Shown: one piece after another, positions 16,926 to 26,406 of the stretch
Numbering within the stretch: position 1 is the first letter of the stretch
Layout: every line of letters starts with the position of its first letter
DNA from: JBEKYD01 sp049509915
GTDB lineage: Bacteria > Acidobacteriota > Terriglobia > Bryobacterales > Bryobacteraceae
Assembly (NCBI GenBank): GCA_049509915.1
Contig: JBEKZL010000087.1
Coordinates: forward strand, 1-36,700
DNA length: 36,700 nt
Reading direction: 5' to 3'
The notes under the pieces: model-generated
What the model was told of the DNA's origin: nothing
Database searches by the model: none
What the model saw: only the letters and a program-made list of their open reading frames with translations
Program-made: the position numbers and the translations under genes

Positions 16926-17866
16926 TGCTCAGCTCCGTCCCGCAGTTCGGCCAGCGCTTTTTCAAATTGCTCCCGATTCGGTATTCCCCCATGCCAGTAC
17001 GGCGAATTCTCCATAAAGCTGACTCCCTTGCCTTTCGTGGTGCGAGCGATCATTACCACCGGCCGCCCATGAATTTCATCCGCCTGGTCCAGTGCGTCCA
17101 GAATCCCGGCCATGTTGTGCCCGTGAAGCTCTATCACGTGCCAGTTGAAAGCTCTCCACTTAGCGGCTATGGGTTCGGTGGGCATCACGTGTCGCGTGGT
17201 GCCGGTTTGCTGAACTCCGTTGTAATCCACAATTACTTTCAAGTTATCCAACCCAAACTTGGCTGCCAGCAGCAGACCTTCCCAGACCACGCCGGAGTTT
17301 AACTCGCCGTCGCCCAGCACAACATACACTTTTCGGCGGGATCCCGCGATTCGAGCCGCCAGAGCCATGCCCGCACCGATCGCCACTCCGTGGCCCAAGG
17401 GTCCCGCCGGCACTTCCACGCCGGGAGTTTTTGCCGGCTCTGGATGGCCCTGAAGCCGGCTGTTCAACGCACGAAACGTCTCCAATTCGTCAACTGCAAA
17501 GTAGCCTCGGTGGGCCAGGACGGTGTACAGCATGGCGCACGCATGGCCCTTGGAAAATACCAGCCGGTCTCTGTCTTCCCATCCGGGGTTTTCAGGATCC
17601 AGGCGCAATTGGTGGAAGTACAGAGCCGTCAGCACCTCTGCAATCGAAAACGCCCCGCCAATATGCCCGCTTTTCCGCTCATAGACCATCCGCAGTACCT
17701 GCGCGCGATATTCGAACGCACGCCGCGACAGGTTTCGAATCATCTCTGGAGTGTGCATCGGGCCGTATGGATACACGCTGCCTAATGAATTCGTGTCCGC
17801 ACTTGGGCTCCTCTTGGCGGCGATTCCGGCTTCCACTCTAACGGATCCTTCCGGGTAGATGGGCAT
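16913..17866 (-). CDS. Transketolase, N-terminal (ThDP-binding) subunit
   Basis: 317 residues. The thiamine diphosphate-binding motif is complete: VVLGDGELNSGVVWEGLLLA through VDYNGVQQTG (GDG...N). Other marks are KSGHIGGAFSIAEVLTALYF, RLVFSKGHACAMLYTVLAHR and GPLGHGVAIGAGMALAARI. The start ATG 17866 lies four bases after the transporter stop; MHTPEMIRN further in is an alternative that removes about 36 residues without family similarity. It pairs with the C-terminal subunit, which it overlaps. Split transketolases are known for apulose-4-phosphate (AptAB) and sulfo-sugar (SqwGH) pathways as well as ordinary pentose phosphates, so the substrate is not fixed by sequence. Confidence 0.9.
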   Translation of the reverse strand: MPIYPEGSVRVEAGIAAKRSPSADTNSLGSVYPYGPMHTPEMIRNLSRRAFEYRAQVLRMVYERKSGHIGGAFSIAEVLTALYFHQLRLDPENPGWEDRDRLVFSKGHACAMLYTVLAHRGYFAVDELETFRALNSRLQGHPEPAKTPGVEVPAGPLGHGVAIGAGMALAARIAGSRRKVYVVLGDGELNSGVVWEGLLLAAKFGLDNLKVIVDYNGVQQTGTTRHVMPTEPIAAKWRAFNWHVIELHGHNMAGILDALDQADEIHGRPVVMIARTTKGKGVSFMENSPYWHGGIPNREQFEKALAELRDGAEQWRG

Positions 17867-17870
17867 AAAC

Positions 17871-19157
17871 CTAAGCTGCCGCTCCTCTTTCTTCGCAGGC
17901 CTTTGGGCTGGTTACCAATTCAATCTTGCGCACGATCAGCAGAATGATGAGGAACGACAGCGGATGCAACAGGCCTACAATAGCAAATATCAAGACATAG
18001 CTGTGGTACGCGGTGAGTAGCGCACCGACGATCAGATTGAATAACATTCCACCGAACGCGCCTGCCGCTCCCAGTAAGCCGGCGACCGAACCTACCACGT
18101 TCGAGGGGAACATGTCCGCCGCGAGTGTCTGTACGATCGTGGACCAAAACTGGTGACCGAGCATCGCCAGACTAAAGAAGACGATGGTGATCGCCAATGG
18201 AGATACGGCAATTAGAAGAGACACTGGCATGCATGCAGCGCTGACGCCGAGACAGATCTTCCGGGAAGCATCAACCGACAGCGTGCGCCGTATTAGGTAG
18301 CTCGAAAGCCACCCGCCCACCAAACTGCCCATACAAGCCCAGGCATACGGAATCCAGGCGTAATATCCAATTGCCTTGATGTTGAGATGCCGCACGTCTC
18401 CCAGATATTTGGGCAACCAGAAGATAAAAAAATACCATGCGGAATCCGATAAAAACTTGGCTGTCAACAGACCCCAGACTTGCCGAAAGCGGAGGAGGCC
18501 GCCCCAAGATATGCGCGTTACGACGATCGGTGCGGCGGGAAGAGTCTCCCGCAAGTAATTCTTTTCGGCCGCCGTGAGCCTTTTGTGACGGAAGGGAGGG
18601 TAGTACAACCCGAGCCAGCTCACCACCCAGAGGAACCCAATCGTCGCCGTAGTGAAGAACACCCACCGCCAGTTCAGCTGCAACACGATCGCCGCAATAA
18701 AAGGTGGTGCAATGGTGGCGCCCAGGCCGGATCCCGCATTGAAGATTCCGAACGCCAGGGACCGTTCTTTAGCCGGGAACCACTCGGAAACGGCCTTCGC
18801 CGCGGTGGGAAACCCGCCACCCTCTCCCAGACCCAGCAAGAAAAGAGCGCATCCCAGGCCGAACACGCTGGAGACGGCTCCTTGCATCAGGTTGGCCGCC
18901 GACCACCACGTGATGATAACTGCGTATCCCCAGCGCGTTCCCAGAAGGTCGGTGATCTTGCCACCGCCGGCGTACATGATCCCATACGCTAGTAGGAACA
19001 TGAACTGCAGGCGGGCGTACTGCTGGTCACTAATCGGAATGGTCCTCTGGATCTCCCCGACGACAACCGGCAACGTCTGCCGGTCAATGTAGGCCAGCGC
19101 GCTAGCGGAAGCCAGCAGGCCCGCGATCCACCACCGAAGATTCGGGATCCGTTTCAT
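17871..19157 (-). CDS. MFS transporter, hexuronate/anion:cation symporter type
   Basis: 428 residues with about 12 membrane helices. The N-terminus SALAYIDRQTLPVVVGEIQR and the helix 4-5 signature LGLGEGGGFPTAAKAVSEWF, followed by PAKERSLAFGIFNAGSGLGA, are typical of the anion:cation symporter branch (ExuT/GudP/DgoT-like). That branch usually carries hexuronates, aldonates and other organic anions by proton symport. That preference is a hint against plain ribose as the imported compound. The gene is eight bases downstream of the epimerase and four bases before the transketolase genes, so it is clearly in the same operon. Confidence 0.88.
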   Translation of the reverse strand: MKRIPNLRWWIAGLLASASALAYIDRQTLPVVVGEIQRTIPISDQQYARLQFMFLLAYGIMYAGGGKITDLLGTRWGYAVIITWWSAANLMQGAVSSVFGLGCALFLLGLGEGGGFPTAAKAVSEWFPAKERSLAFGIFNAGSGLGATIAPPFIAAIVLQLNWRWVFFTTATIGFLWVVSWLGLYYPPFRHKRLTAAEKNYLRETLPAAPIVVTRISWGGLLRFRQVWGLLTAKFLSDSAWYFFIFWLPKYLGDVRHLNIKAIGYYAWIPYAWACMGSLVGGWLSSYLIRRTLSVDASRKICLGVSAACMPVSLLIAVSPLAITIVFFSLAMLGHQFWSTIVQTLAADMFPSNVVGSVAGLLGAAGAFGGMLFNLIVGALLTAYHSYVLIFAIVGLLHPLSFLIILLIVRKIELVTSPKACEERGAAA

Positions 19158-19165
19158 GGCGCGCC

Positions 19166-20005
19166 CTACACCGCATTTTGAACCGGCACAGGTAGTCCGA
19201 GCCTCGGCAGTAGATATCGTGCGGCCTGTCGGGCAGCGTTGTCCGGATCCGGCTGGGGAAGAATTTCGGCCGTGAGGTAGCCGTCGTAACCAATATCAGC
19301 CAGGATTTGGAATATCTCGTCGAAAGGCATGTGCCCCCAACCCGGCGCCAAACGGTTGCTGTCGGCTACGTGCACGTAGGCGATGTGGTTGCGCGCCGAT
19401 TCCAAGGCTTGCCGAAAGTTGGCGTCCTCGATGTTCATGTGAAACAGGTCGGGCATCAACTTGAGGCAAGGCCGCCCGGCCCGCTCTATGATCTCTACTC
19501 CTTCAACACAGGTGTTGATGAAGTTGACTTCGTAACGGTTCACCGGCTCTACGATCAGATTCACGCCCAGAGTCTCCGCCACGTCGGCGCACCGGTTCAG
19601 GCAGTCCAGGTACCGCCTGGTGGCCGTCGCTGGCGTGTCTCCATCGTGGATCACACCTCGCACACGGCCTGTGTTCACCATGGCGCCGAAGTGTGCGGCG
19701 AGCCGGATGAACTCGATAATGCGCTCGACGGCTGCCTGCCGGACCGTCGCGTCGGGATGCGTGAAATAGAGATGGTCCTCGGCAAAAACCTGCCCAGAGG
19801 ATATGCAAGGGATTTCCATGCCAGTGGCGCGAAGGCGATCGTCGATCCGCTGGACATCGACCTGCGATGCGCGGAGGAGAGCGAGTTCGACGCCGTTGAA
19901 GCCCAATCCGGCGCATCGGTCGATCAATCGGCCCAAATCATCGCGAAAAACCACGAACGCGCTGGGCAAAGCGTCCGCCGGCGCCACTGCGACGCCAATT
20001 TTCAT
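19166..20005 (-). CDS. Sugar (phosphate) isomerase/epimerase, xylose-isomerase-like TIM barrel
   Basis: 279 residues; ATG 20005 has GGAGGAG eight bases upstream. Motifs of the ketose 3-epimerase group: FNGVELALLRASQVD, NLIVEPVNRYEVNFINT with the first metal/catalytic Glu, LKLMPDLFHMNIED with the metal Asp and His, AYVHVADSNRLAPGWGHMPF with the third His, and YLTAEILPQPDPDNAA with the second Glu. The complete metal set suggests an active Mn/Mg-dependent enzyme. Relatives epimerise ketoses such as tagatose, psicose or 5-keto-gluconate; the exact sugar is not given by the sequence. No signal peptide, so it acts on an imported sugar. Confidence 0.85.
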   Translation of the reverse strand: MKIGVAVAPADALPSAFVVFRDDLGRLIDRCAGLGFNGVELALLRASQVDVQRIDDRLRATGMEIPCISSGQVFAEDHLYFTHPDATVRQAAVERIIEFIRLAAHFGAMVNTGRVRGVIHDGDTPATATRRYLDCLNRCADVAETLGVNLIVEPVNRYEVNFINTCVEGVEIIERAGRPCLKLMPDLFHMNIEDANFRQALESARNHIAYVHVADSNRLAPGWGHMPFDEIFQILADIGYDGYLTAEILPQPDPDNAARQAARYLLPRLGLPVPVQNAV

Positions 20006-20108
20006 TTCCCGGCTCCTCCGGCTGTCAGGCTCTTACACGCGGGCGCGCCCGTTTCTACCGTCATAACGCACTCCTGGGTCAGAGAAATATGCTTCCTGAA
20101 CTTACCTC

Positions 20109-20891
20109 TTATTCCGCTCGAGCCTCCGACAGAGGCCGGCTTGACTGGAGTTGAATCAACTCCCTCTGTACAGCCAGCGCGATGTCGAGGTGCTCACGCA
20201 TGGCAGCACGAGCGCCCTCGGCGTCCTGGGCAGCGACGCATTCCAGGATGCGGATATGGGTCGGCATGACGCGTTCGAACAAATGTGGCTGCCTCCCGAC
20301 CAAATCCCGCACTTCGGCGGTCATCTTCTGGATGGAATCTAGCAACAGGCTCATTAATGGATTGTGCGTCGTCTGAACCAGACGCCGGTGAAACTCGGAA
20401 TCCTTGATCGCAAACTGCTGCGCGTCTTCCGCTGCGAGTTGCATCTCATCGCAGAGCCGCCTGAGGTCCTCGATATCCGCTTCCGTTCGTTGCGCAGCCG
20501 CCAGGGCTGCGTTTTCCACTTCGAGAATGGAACGGACCTGGTGCAGGTGGCCAAGATCGACCTCCTGACCGCTCGTACGCAGGAACAAAGTGAGCGGCGT
20601 CGCGATTTCATCGTGGGTAACGGTCCTGACCGTGGTCCCGATCCCCTGGCGCGTTGCGAGCAACCCCTTCGTTACCAGCGATCGCACCGCCTCCCGGACC
20701 ACCGGACGACTCACGCCGAGGCTTTCGGCAAACTCCCGTTCGGGTGGCAGTCGCGCACCAACCTGGAGTCGGCCATCCAGGATCTGGTCTTCAATTGCCT
20801 GAACGACACGCGCCACCAGGCCCTCCTTGCTTCCGATGGTCCGGAAACGTGGCTTGCTGAGTTTTCTGCGGCCGGAGACGATGTCGAGCAT
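20109..20891 (-). CDS. GntR/FadR-family transcriptional regulator
   Basis: 260 residues. The N-terminal winged helix-turn-helix shows the family signature: QILDGRLQVGARLPPEREFA, ESLGVSRPVVREAVRSLVTK and LLATRQGIGTTVR. The C-terminal FCD-type all-helical ligand domain follows (VRSILEVENAALAAAQRTEA; IKDSEFHRRLVQTTHNPLMS with the metal-binding D...H; HIRILECVAAQDAEGARAAM; REHL). FadR/UxuR-type members repress sugar-acid or sugar genes until an organic acid or sugar phosphate binds. It is head of the leftward operon and divergent from the nucleoside hydrolase operon, so it likely controls both from the 179-base gap. Confidence 0.92.
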   Translation of the reverse strand: MLDIVSGRRKLSKPRFRTIGSKEGLVARVVQAIEDQILDGRLQVGARLPPEREFAESLGVSRPVVREAVRSLVTKGLLATRQGIGTTVRTVTHDEIATPLTLFLRTSGQEVDLGHLHQVRSILEVENAALAAAQRTEADIEDLRRLCDEMQLAAEDAQQFAIKDSEFHRRLVQTTHNPLMSLLLDSIQKMTAEVRDLVGRQPHLFERVMPTHIRILECVAAQDAEGARAAMREHLDIALAVQRELIQLQSSRPLSEARAE

Positions 20892-20946
20892 TTTGAGATC
20901 CTCAGCGATTGTAGGATCTCCAGGAACCGGCTGTCAAGTGGCGCCT

Positions 20947-20970
20947 GGTAAGAGGTAAGAGGTAATACCA
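20947..20970. promoter_or_regulatory. Candidate GntR operator with three tandem 7-mers
   Basis: On the plus strand GGTAAGA GGTAAGA GGTAATA repeats three times (20947-20967). The last unit forms the near-palindrome GGTAATACC. Read on the minus strand, TGGTATTACCT (20970-20960) differs at one position from the FadR-type operator pattern TGGTnnnACCA. It lies 57 bases upstream of the GntR start and about 50 bases upstream of the rightward promoter, a good place for shared control. Assigned by pattern only. Confidence 0.5.
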
Positions 20971-21022
20971 AAAATAATATGCTTATTTTCAATCGCTTAT
21001 GAATAGTCGCACTGTTTTGTGA

Positions 21023-21052
21023 TTGACACGCCAAGTATTGCGGCCTTAAAAT
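21023..21052 (+). promoter_or_regulatory. Sigma-70-type promoter of the nucleoside hydrolase operon
   Basis: TTGACA at 21023-21028 and TAAAAT at 21047-21052, spacer 18 bases. The first gene starts at 21071, so the leader would be only about 12 bases, and no clear ribosome-binding site is seen. The -35 box is perfect and the -10 box has one or two mismatches to TATAAT. Confidence 0.5.
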
Positions 21053-21070
21053 CGGCACCGGATTCGATCT

Positions 21071-22018
21071 ATGCGTATAAGCACTCACATCACAACTTGC
21101 ATTTCCGTTTTTTGCCTTGCTTCCGCCCCCGTCTTCGCAGCCGCGCGTCCGAGCGCCCCCTGGCCGCCTCCAGCCGGCCCGCTCCACGTCATTATCGACA
21201 CCGACGCGGCCAACGAGATCGATGATCAGTACGCGATGAGCCTTGCCCTCGGGTTCCCCGAGCGGGTGCATTTAGAAGGCATTATCGCGGCCCATTTCGG
21301 ATTGAAGGGCGGCTCGGCAGGAATCCAGAAATCCTTCGATGAGATCCAGGCAGTGCTGGAGCACGCTGGTTTCACTGGCAGGATCCCCGTCAAGAAAGGC
21401 TCCGATCCTTTCCAGTACCGGGACCGCATCCCGCCTTCCGATGGTGTGGATTTCATTATCGAAAAGGCCAAGGCTGCGACTCCAGAATCGCCGCTGTGGC
21501 TTGTGTTACTCGGTCCCGCAACCGACGCGGCGGCGGCATTGTTGAAAGATCCCAGCATTAGCGACCGGATGGTGGTATTCTGGCACGGGCGTACCCAATG
21601 GCCGGTACGCTGCTGGAACTTCAACGCTTACAACGATACGAAGGCTGCTCAGTTCATTTTTGAACTGCCTTGCCGGATGATCCTGTTCGACACGGGAACC
21701 TACCTCACCATCTCCAAAGAGGACTCCGAACGAAGATTCGCGGGGTTGGGCGCGTTAGGCAAATACCTGCAACAGATTCGGTATCGCGAGCCAGCCTATC
21801 AGTCGCCACGTAAAGGGTTTTTCGATCTGGGAGACATTGCCGCGCTGATCGACCCTGGCGTTGTCCGTTGGGAGCGGACCGAAGCGCCCACTGTGGATCA
21901 CGACCTGCGCTACGATTTCACGCAAACTCACGGAGAAATCGTGAGGATCTATCACGTGGAGCGCGACCCCTCCTTCGATCTGCTCGAACGGGCGCTTCAC
22001 ACGATCGCCCGCAAGTAA
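21071..22018 (+). CDS. Exported nucleoside hydrolase (IUNH family)
   Basis: 315 residues. A Sec signal peptide (CISVFCLASAPVFAAA) predicts periplasmic location. The metal site is LHVIIDTDAANEIDDQYAMS, a variant of the usual DTDxGxDDxxA with an inserted residue pattern (DTDAANEIDD). Further family marks are LWLVLLGPATDAAAALL (the transport of A-type loop), VVFWHGRTQWPVRCWNFNAY with the Asn motif, and DLGDIAALIDP near the C-terminus, supplying the last metal Asp. Known relatives cleave the N-glycosidic bond of ribonucleosides to base plus ribose. The variant motif may mean another ribosyl-type substrate. First gene of the rightward operon; the receptor gene follows after 34 bases. Confidence 0.85.
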   Translation: MRISTHITTCISVFCLASAPVFAAARPSAPWPPPAGPLHVIIDTDAANEIDDQYAMSLALGFPERVHLEGIIAAHFGLKGGSAGIQKSFDEIQAVLEHAGFTGRIPVKKGSDPFQYRDRIPPSDGVDFIIEKAKAATPESPLWLVLLGPATDAAAALLKDPSISDRMVVFWHGRTQWPVRCWNFNAYNDTKAAQFIFELPCRMILFDTGTYLTISKEDSERRFAGLGALGKYLQQIRYREPAYQSPRKGFFDLGDIAALIDPGVVRWERTEAPTVDHDLRYDFTQTHGEIVRIYHVERDPSFDLLERALHTIARK

Positions 22019-22052
22019 TCATCGCATCACCTGGCACGGAAAGGACATCACT

Positions 22053-25000
22053 ATGAACAAATCGAGCAAAAAACAGCAATACATTACGTTGGCATTGGTT
22101 GTCCTGCTGGTCTCCGGCGCCGCGTCGCTTTGGGCTCAGACGACGTCTGGAACCATCAACGGAGGCGTCGCAGACCAATCCCAAGCGGCAGTCCCAGACG
22201 CCGATGTCGTGATTACCAGCGAAAACACGGGCGCCGTAGTTCGCGTCTCATCCGGTTCGAACGGCGTCTTTGCCGCGGTTGCGCTTCCCGTGGGACACTA
22301 CACGATCACGGTCACGAAGGCGGGATTTCAGACCTACACTCAATCCGGAATCATTCTGGAGCCGAGCGGCGTGCGAACCGTAAACGTCACCCTCCAGCTG
22401 GGGTCAATAGAAAAAAACGTTACCGTCACCGCCGCGGTCGCGCAGATCGAAACTACGACCAGCGAAACCGCGAATCAAGTGGGTCAGGCGCAAGCGGAGG
22501 ACCTGCCATTGAATGGCCGAAATTATCAGAGTCTTGCCGCACTTATGCCGGGAGTGCTCAACACCCAAGCCGGAGTCGCCCTCGGAACCGGTGGCCATGG
22601 AACCAGTAATGCCATGAGCATGAATGGAATGGGACAGAATGGAAGTTACTATACGCTAGACGGCGTTTGGAACATGAACACGGGCAACATGACCCAAACT
22701 ACCATCATGCCCAACCCGGATACCATCGAAGAGGTCCGCGTCCTGCAAAACAATTACAGTCCCAAGTACAGCATTATGGGGGCTTCCGTAGTGATGATTC
22801 AGACCCGCAGCGGAACGCGCGATTTCCACGGGAATGCTTTCGAATATCTACGCAATACCGATCTGGACGCCAGAAATTTCTTCGCTCCGACGGTGCCAAT
22901 TGAAAAGCAGAACATATTCGGCTTCACCCTCGGCGGGCCGGCCTTTATTCCGCGGGTCTACAATCGGGAACGTACGAAGTCGTTTTTTCTTTTTCAACGC
23001 CCAATATGTAAGAAAGCACGTTGGGGTCGTCAACACCGGCACCAGCCCGACCGCGGATATGCGCAACGGCCTATTCAGCACGCTGGTTACCGATCCCAGT
23101 AGCGGCGCTCCATACCCGCAAAACTCATCGGGGCAATATGTAATACCGCAAAGCCAGATCAGCCAGGGTCCACTGGCACTCCTCAACGCGTTGGTGCCGC
23201 TGCCCAATTATCCGGCCGGCGGCTTCAACAATTACCTGAACCTTAATCCGCAAACCCTTTCCCAGAACCATTACCAGGTCCGGGGTGACCAGAACTTCGG
23301 TGAGCGGGAGCGGCTCTCGGGCGGATTCTTCCAAATTCATGAACTCGAACTGGATCCGGTGCATATCGGACCATACGCGACCACCACACAGTACGATCCC
23401 GGAACCTACCGTGTGGGATTTCTCCAGCTTACTTCGACTATCTCTCCCTCCATGGTAAACCAGGCGACGCTGGGAATGAACATGGATTCTCACGACTACA
23501 ACCTGAGGGGCATTTATCTTGCCAACCAAATCCCCGGGTTCAGTGAAAATCTGCCATACACTGGATTCCTTTCGAACCGGCTCCCCAATCTCAGTTTCAG
23601 CGGCGGCTGGTCTTCGATGGGCACTGCCAACAACTATTTGGAACCTCATCTGGCAGATCTGGAAACTACCTTTTCTGACGATTGGAGCCTTGTGAAGGGT
23701 TCGCACCAGATTGAGGCTGGGTACAACCTAGTGCAGAGTACGAAGCGTCAGGATACGTTCACGTATAGCCAGGGTCAGTGGTCATTCGATGGACATGCCA
23801 CCGGCAATCCGATCGCGGATTTTCTGATCGGGGACTCGAATACGTTTTCGCAAGCAAGTACCGTACGTCGCATGTACATTCACACGGTGATTGATGCCGG
23901 ATATGTGCAGGACCGCTGGAAAATCAACCGTAAGCTGACTTTGAACTATGGCTTGCGCTCGCAGTTCATGCCGCTGCCGAGCCCGCAGCCAGGCTTTTTG
24001 GATATGTTCCTGCCATCCGTTTATAACCCATCCCAAGCGCCAATTGTGAACGCCAGCGGCACCCTCACGCTCACTCCCAATTACAATCCTCTCAATGGGC
24101 TGATTCGTGATGGCGTGAATGGCATTCCACAGAATTATTCGACTAATCATCAATGGTATTGGATGCCGATGATCGGTTTTGCCTACGACGTTTTCGGTGA
24201 TGGGAAGACCGCCCTCCGTGGCGGGTTCGGCGCCAATTATCAGCGCGTATTCACGGGGACGGACTGCACGTTTTACTGTGGCGCAAATTACCCGGACGTT
24301 CAGACGTTGAGCCTGCAACATCCGTCTTTCCCGAATCCGATCGGCACGGGCACGCAAGCCCCGGCGAGCGCCATCGCCATGTCTACGCAAAGCCCCGACT
24401 TAGAGTCCGCCAAAGTGCAAACCTGGAGCGTCAACCTGGACCGGCAGTTTACGAGTTCCTGGTCCGCGTCTGCCGGGCTGGTTGGGAACTACGCGACACA
24501 CCTGGGCCGCGTGATTAACATCAATCAACCAGCGCCAGTCCCAGGATACAACTTTAACCCCAATATTAACACCGGCACGTCCGCTTATCAGAACGCGCCT
24601 TATCTTGGATACGCTTCCATATCCGACTATGTCAGCGACGCGAATGCGTTGTGGTACGGGTTGGCTCTGTCTTTGCGACACCCGCTCAGCCGCAGCTTCT
24701 TTCTGTCGGTCTCTTATACTCTGTCGCACGGGCTTTCCGAAGACCGCGGCAGCGGTATTTTCGCGCAGAGTACAGGCACCCAGGATGTTTACCATCCCTT
24801 CGCGGATTATGGCGATACGAACCTGGACGCCCGGCACATGGGCGGTGTCAGCTATATCTGGGATATACCCGGCCCGCGGCAATCCCGGGCTCTATCGCAA
24901 GCGCTTTTGTCCGGGTGGGTGTTTAATGGCATGACTAATTTTCGCTCCGGTCTTGCCCTGGACCCCAGCCTCAGCATCAAGAACCAGGGATTAGCGTCCA

Positions 25001-25332
25001 GGCCGAATCTGATCGCACCCGTCACCTATAACAAGACCCGAGCAAGCTGGTTCTCCACCAGCTCTTTCGCCGCCCCCGCGGTTGGATTCTTCGGCGATTC
25101 GGGGACCGGCAACATTCGCGGGCCCGGCCTGCTCGATTTTGATATGGCCCTGTATAAAGACTTCTCGCTTACAGAACACCACAAAATCCAATTCCGCGTT
25201 GAAGCCTTTAATATCTTCAATCACACGAATTTCAACGCGGTTACTGCGGCATACGGTAGTGGTACGTTCGGACAGGTTACCAGCGCTCTCGATCCGCGCA
25301 TCATGGAGCTTTCTTTGCGGTACCAGTTCTAA
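22053..25332 (+). pseudogene. TonB-dependent receptor with carboxypeptidase-regulatory-like domain, frameshifted at a T6 tract
   Basis: Two frames, 22053 to about 22988 and about 22989 to 25332, join into one about 1,090-residue protein. Order: signal peptide (TLALVVLLVSGAASLWAQ), regulatory-like beta domain (ADQSQAAVPDADVVITSENT), plug domain (DLPLNGRNYQSLAALMPGVL), and a long barrel (FGFTLGGPAFIPRVYNRERT, YVQDRWKINRKLTLNYGLRS, FRVEAFNIFNHTNFN) ending SLRYQF with the terminal Phe. AAGGA stands eight bases before ATG 22053. At 22983-22988 a T6 run breaks the frame; with five T it reads SFFFFNAQYVRKHV, the normal family sequence. This Oar-like receptor type is expanded in Acidobacteriota. Between two exported nucleoside hydrolases it is the likely outer-membrane importer of their substrate. 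The shift may be sequencing error, slippage or phase variation. Confidence 0.9.
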
Positions 25333-25395
25333 AGCCGAATGCGAAACGGTACCTATCCATCTCGGGGGCGCAGGGGCCGATCGTGCTTTTGATCC

Positions 25396-26406
25396 ATGTT
25401 TAGTTCTTGGATTCAATCCTTTGTTTTTTCCTGCGCGCTCATTGCGGCTGTTTTGCCGGTGGGTGCGCAGGTCCGGGTTCTGCTCGACACTGATATCGGT
25501 TCCGACTGCGACGATGCTGGGGCTGTTGCTATTTTGCATGCCATGGCCGACCGACACGAGGCGCAAATACTCGGCATGGGGGTTTGCACGCTGAACCGAT
25601 GGGCTGCCCCAGCGCTCGATGCAATCAACACTTATTACCATCGCCCCGAAATCGCGATCGGGAGCATTCAGGGCGACCTCCCCGGTCCGACCAAAGAGTC
25701 CGTATACACGGAGTACCTGGCTAGGACTTTCCCCAACCGTCTACGAGACGGCTTGAGAGCGCCCGAGGTCGTATCCCTTTATCGGCACATTCTGTCAGCC
25801 CAGCCGGACCACAGCGTCGTGTTTGTGGCGATCGGCTGGCTTCGAAATTTACAGAATCTGCTGGAATCCAAACCGGATTCAGTCAGTTTGTCGTCCGGCA
25901 GGGATCTCGTTGCCGCCAAGGTTAAAATACTGGTGGACATGGGACCGAAGATTGACCCGCCAGGCATCGGATGGAATTTCGAGCAGGATCCGGAATCGGC
26001 TCGATACGTCGTTCGAAATTGGCCTACCCCCGTTGTGTTCAGTCCAAAAGAAGTCTGTTGGGCCATGACGGGAAGCCGGTTGAAGGAGACGCCTGAAAGT
26101 AACCCCGTGCGGAATGCGTACGAATTGTGGCTGGCGAAGAGCGGCCACGGGCGTAACACCAACCATAGCGCAGATCTGACTGCGGCGCTTTTCGCGGTGC
26201 GCGGCCTCGGGAACTACTGGACGGTTGGGGCTGACGGATCTCTGGAAATTGAGTCAAACGGTTTCAGCCGATGGATCCGGTTTTCGACTGCCCAGCCGGA
26301 TAAGTTGTTCAGCCATCAGAGCTACTTAATTAAGAAAATGGAATTCGATGAATTGGCGAGGCAACTGGACGAGCTTTTAATCCAGCCTCCCGTTGGAGAA
26401 AAATGA
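25396..26406 (+). CDS. Exported nucleoside hydrolase-like protein (second copy)
   Basis: 336 residues. The signal peptide is FVFSCALIAAVLPVGAQ, with cleavage probably at VGA-Q. The metal motif VRVLLDTDIGSDCDDAGAVA is closer to canonical DTDxGxDD than that of the first copy. Other parts: WAAPALDAINTYYHRPEIAI, VVFVAIGWLRNLQNLLESKP, and RNTNHSADLTAALFAVRG, where the Asp takes the place of the usual HDPLA metal ligand. The two copies are clearly diverged (different lengths, few shared stretches), so they are not a recent duplication and may take different substrates. The stop overlaps the isomerase start by four bases (ATGA). Confidence 0.85.
   Translation: MFSSWIQSFVFSCALIAAVLPVGAQVRVLLDTDIGSDCDDAGAVAILHAMADRHEAQILGMGVCTLNRWAAPALDAINTYYHRPEIAIGSIQGDLPGPTKESVYTEYLARTFPNRLRDGLRAPEVVSLYRHILSAQPDHSVVFVAIGWLRNLQNLLESKPDSVSLSSGRDLVAAKVKILVDMGPKIDPPGIGWNFEQDPESARYVVRNWPTPVVFSPKEVCWAMTGSRLKETPESNPVRNAYELWLAKSGHGRNTNHSADLTAALFAVRGLGNYWTVGADGSLEIESNGFSRWIRFSTAQPDKLFSHQSYLIKKMEFDELARQLDELLIQPPVGEK

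Noticed and set aside
19307..20269. 320-codon plus-strand frame
   Set aside because: Antisense to the epimerase and the GntR gene; no start signal or family pattern.
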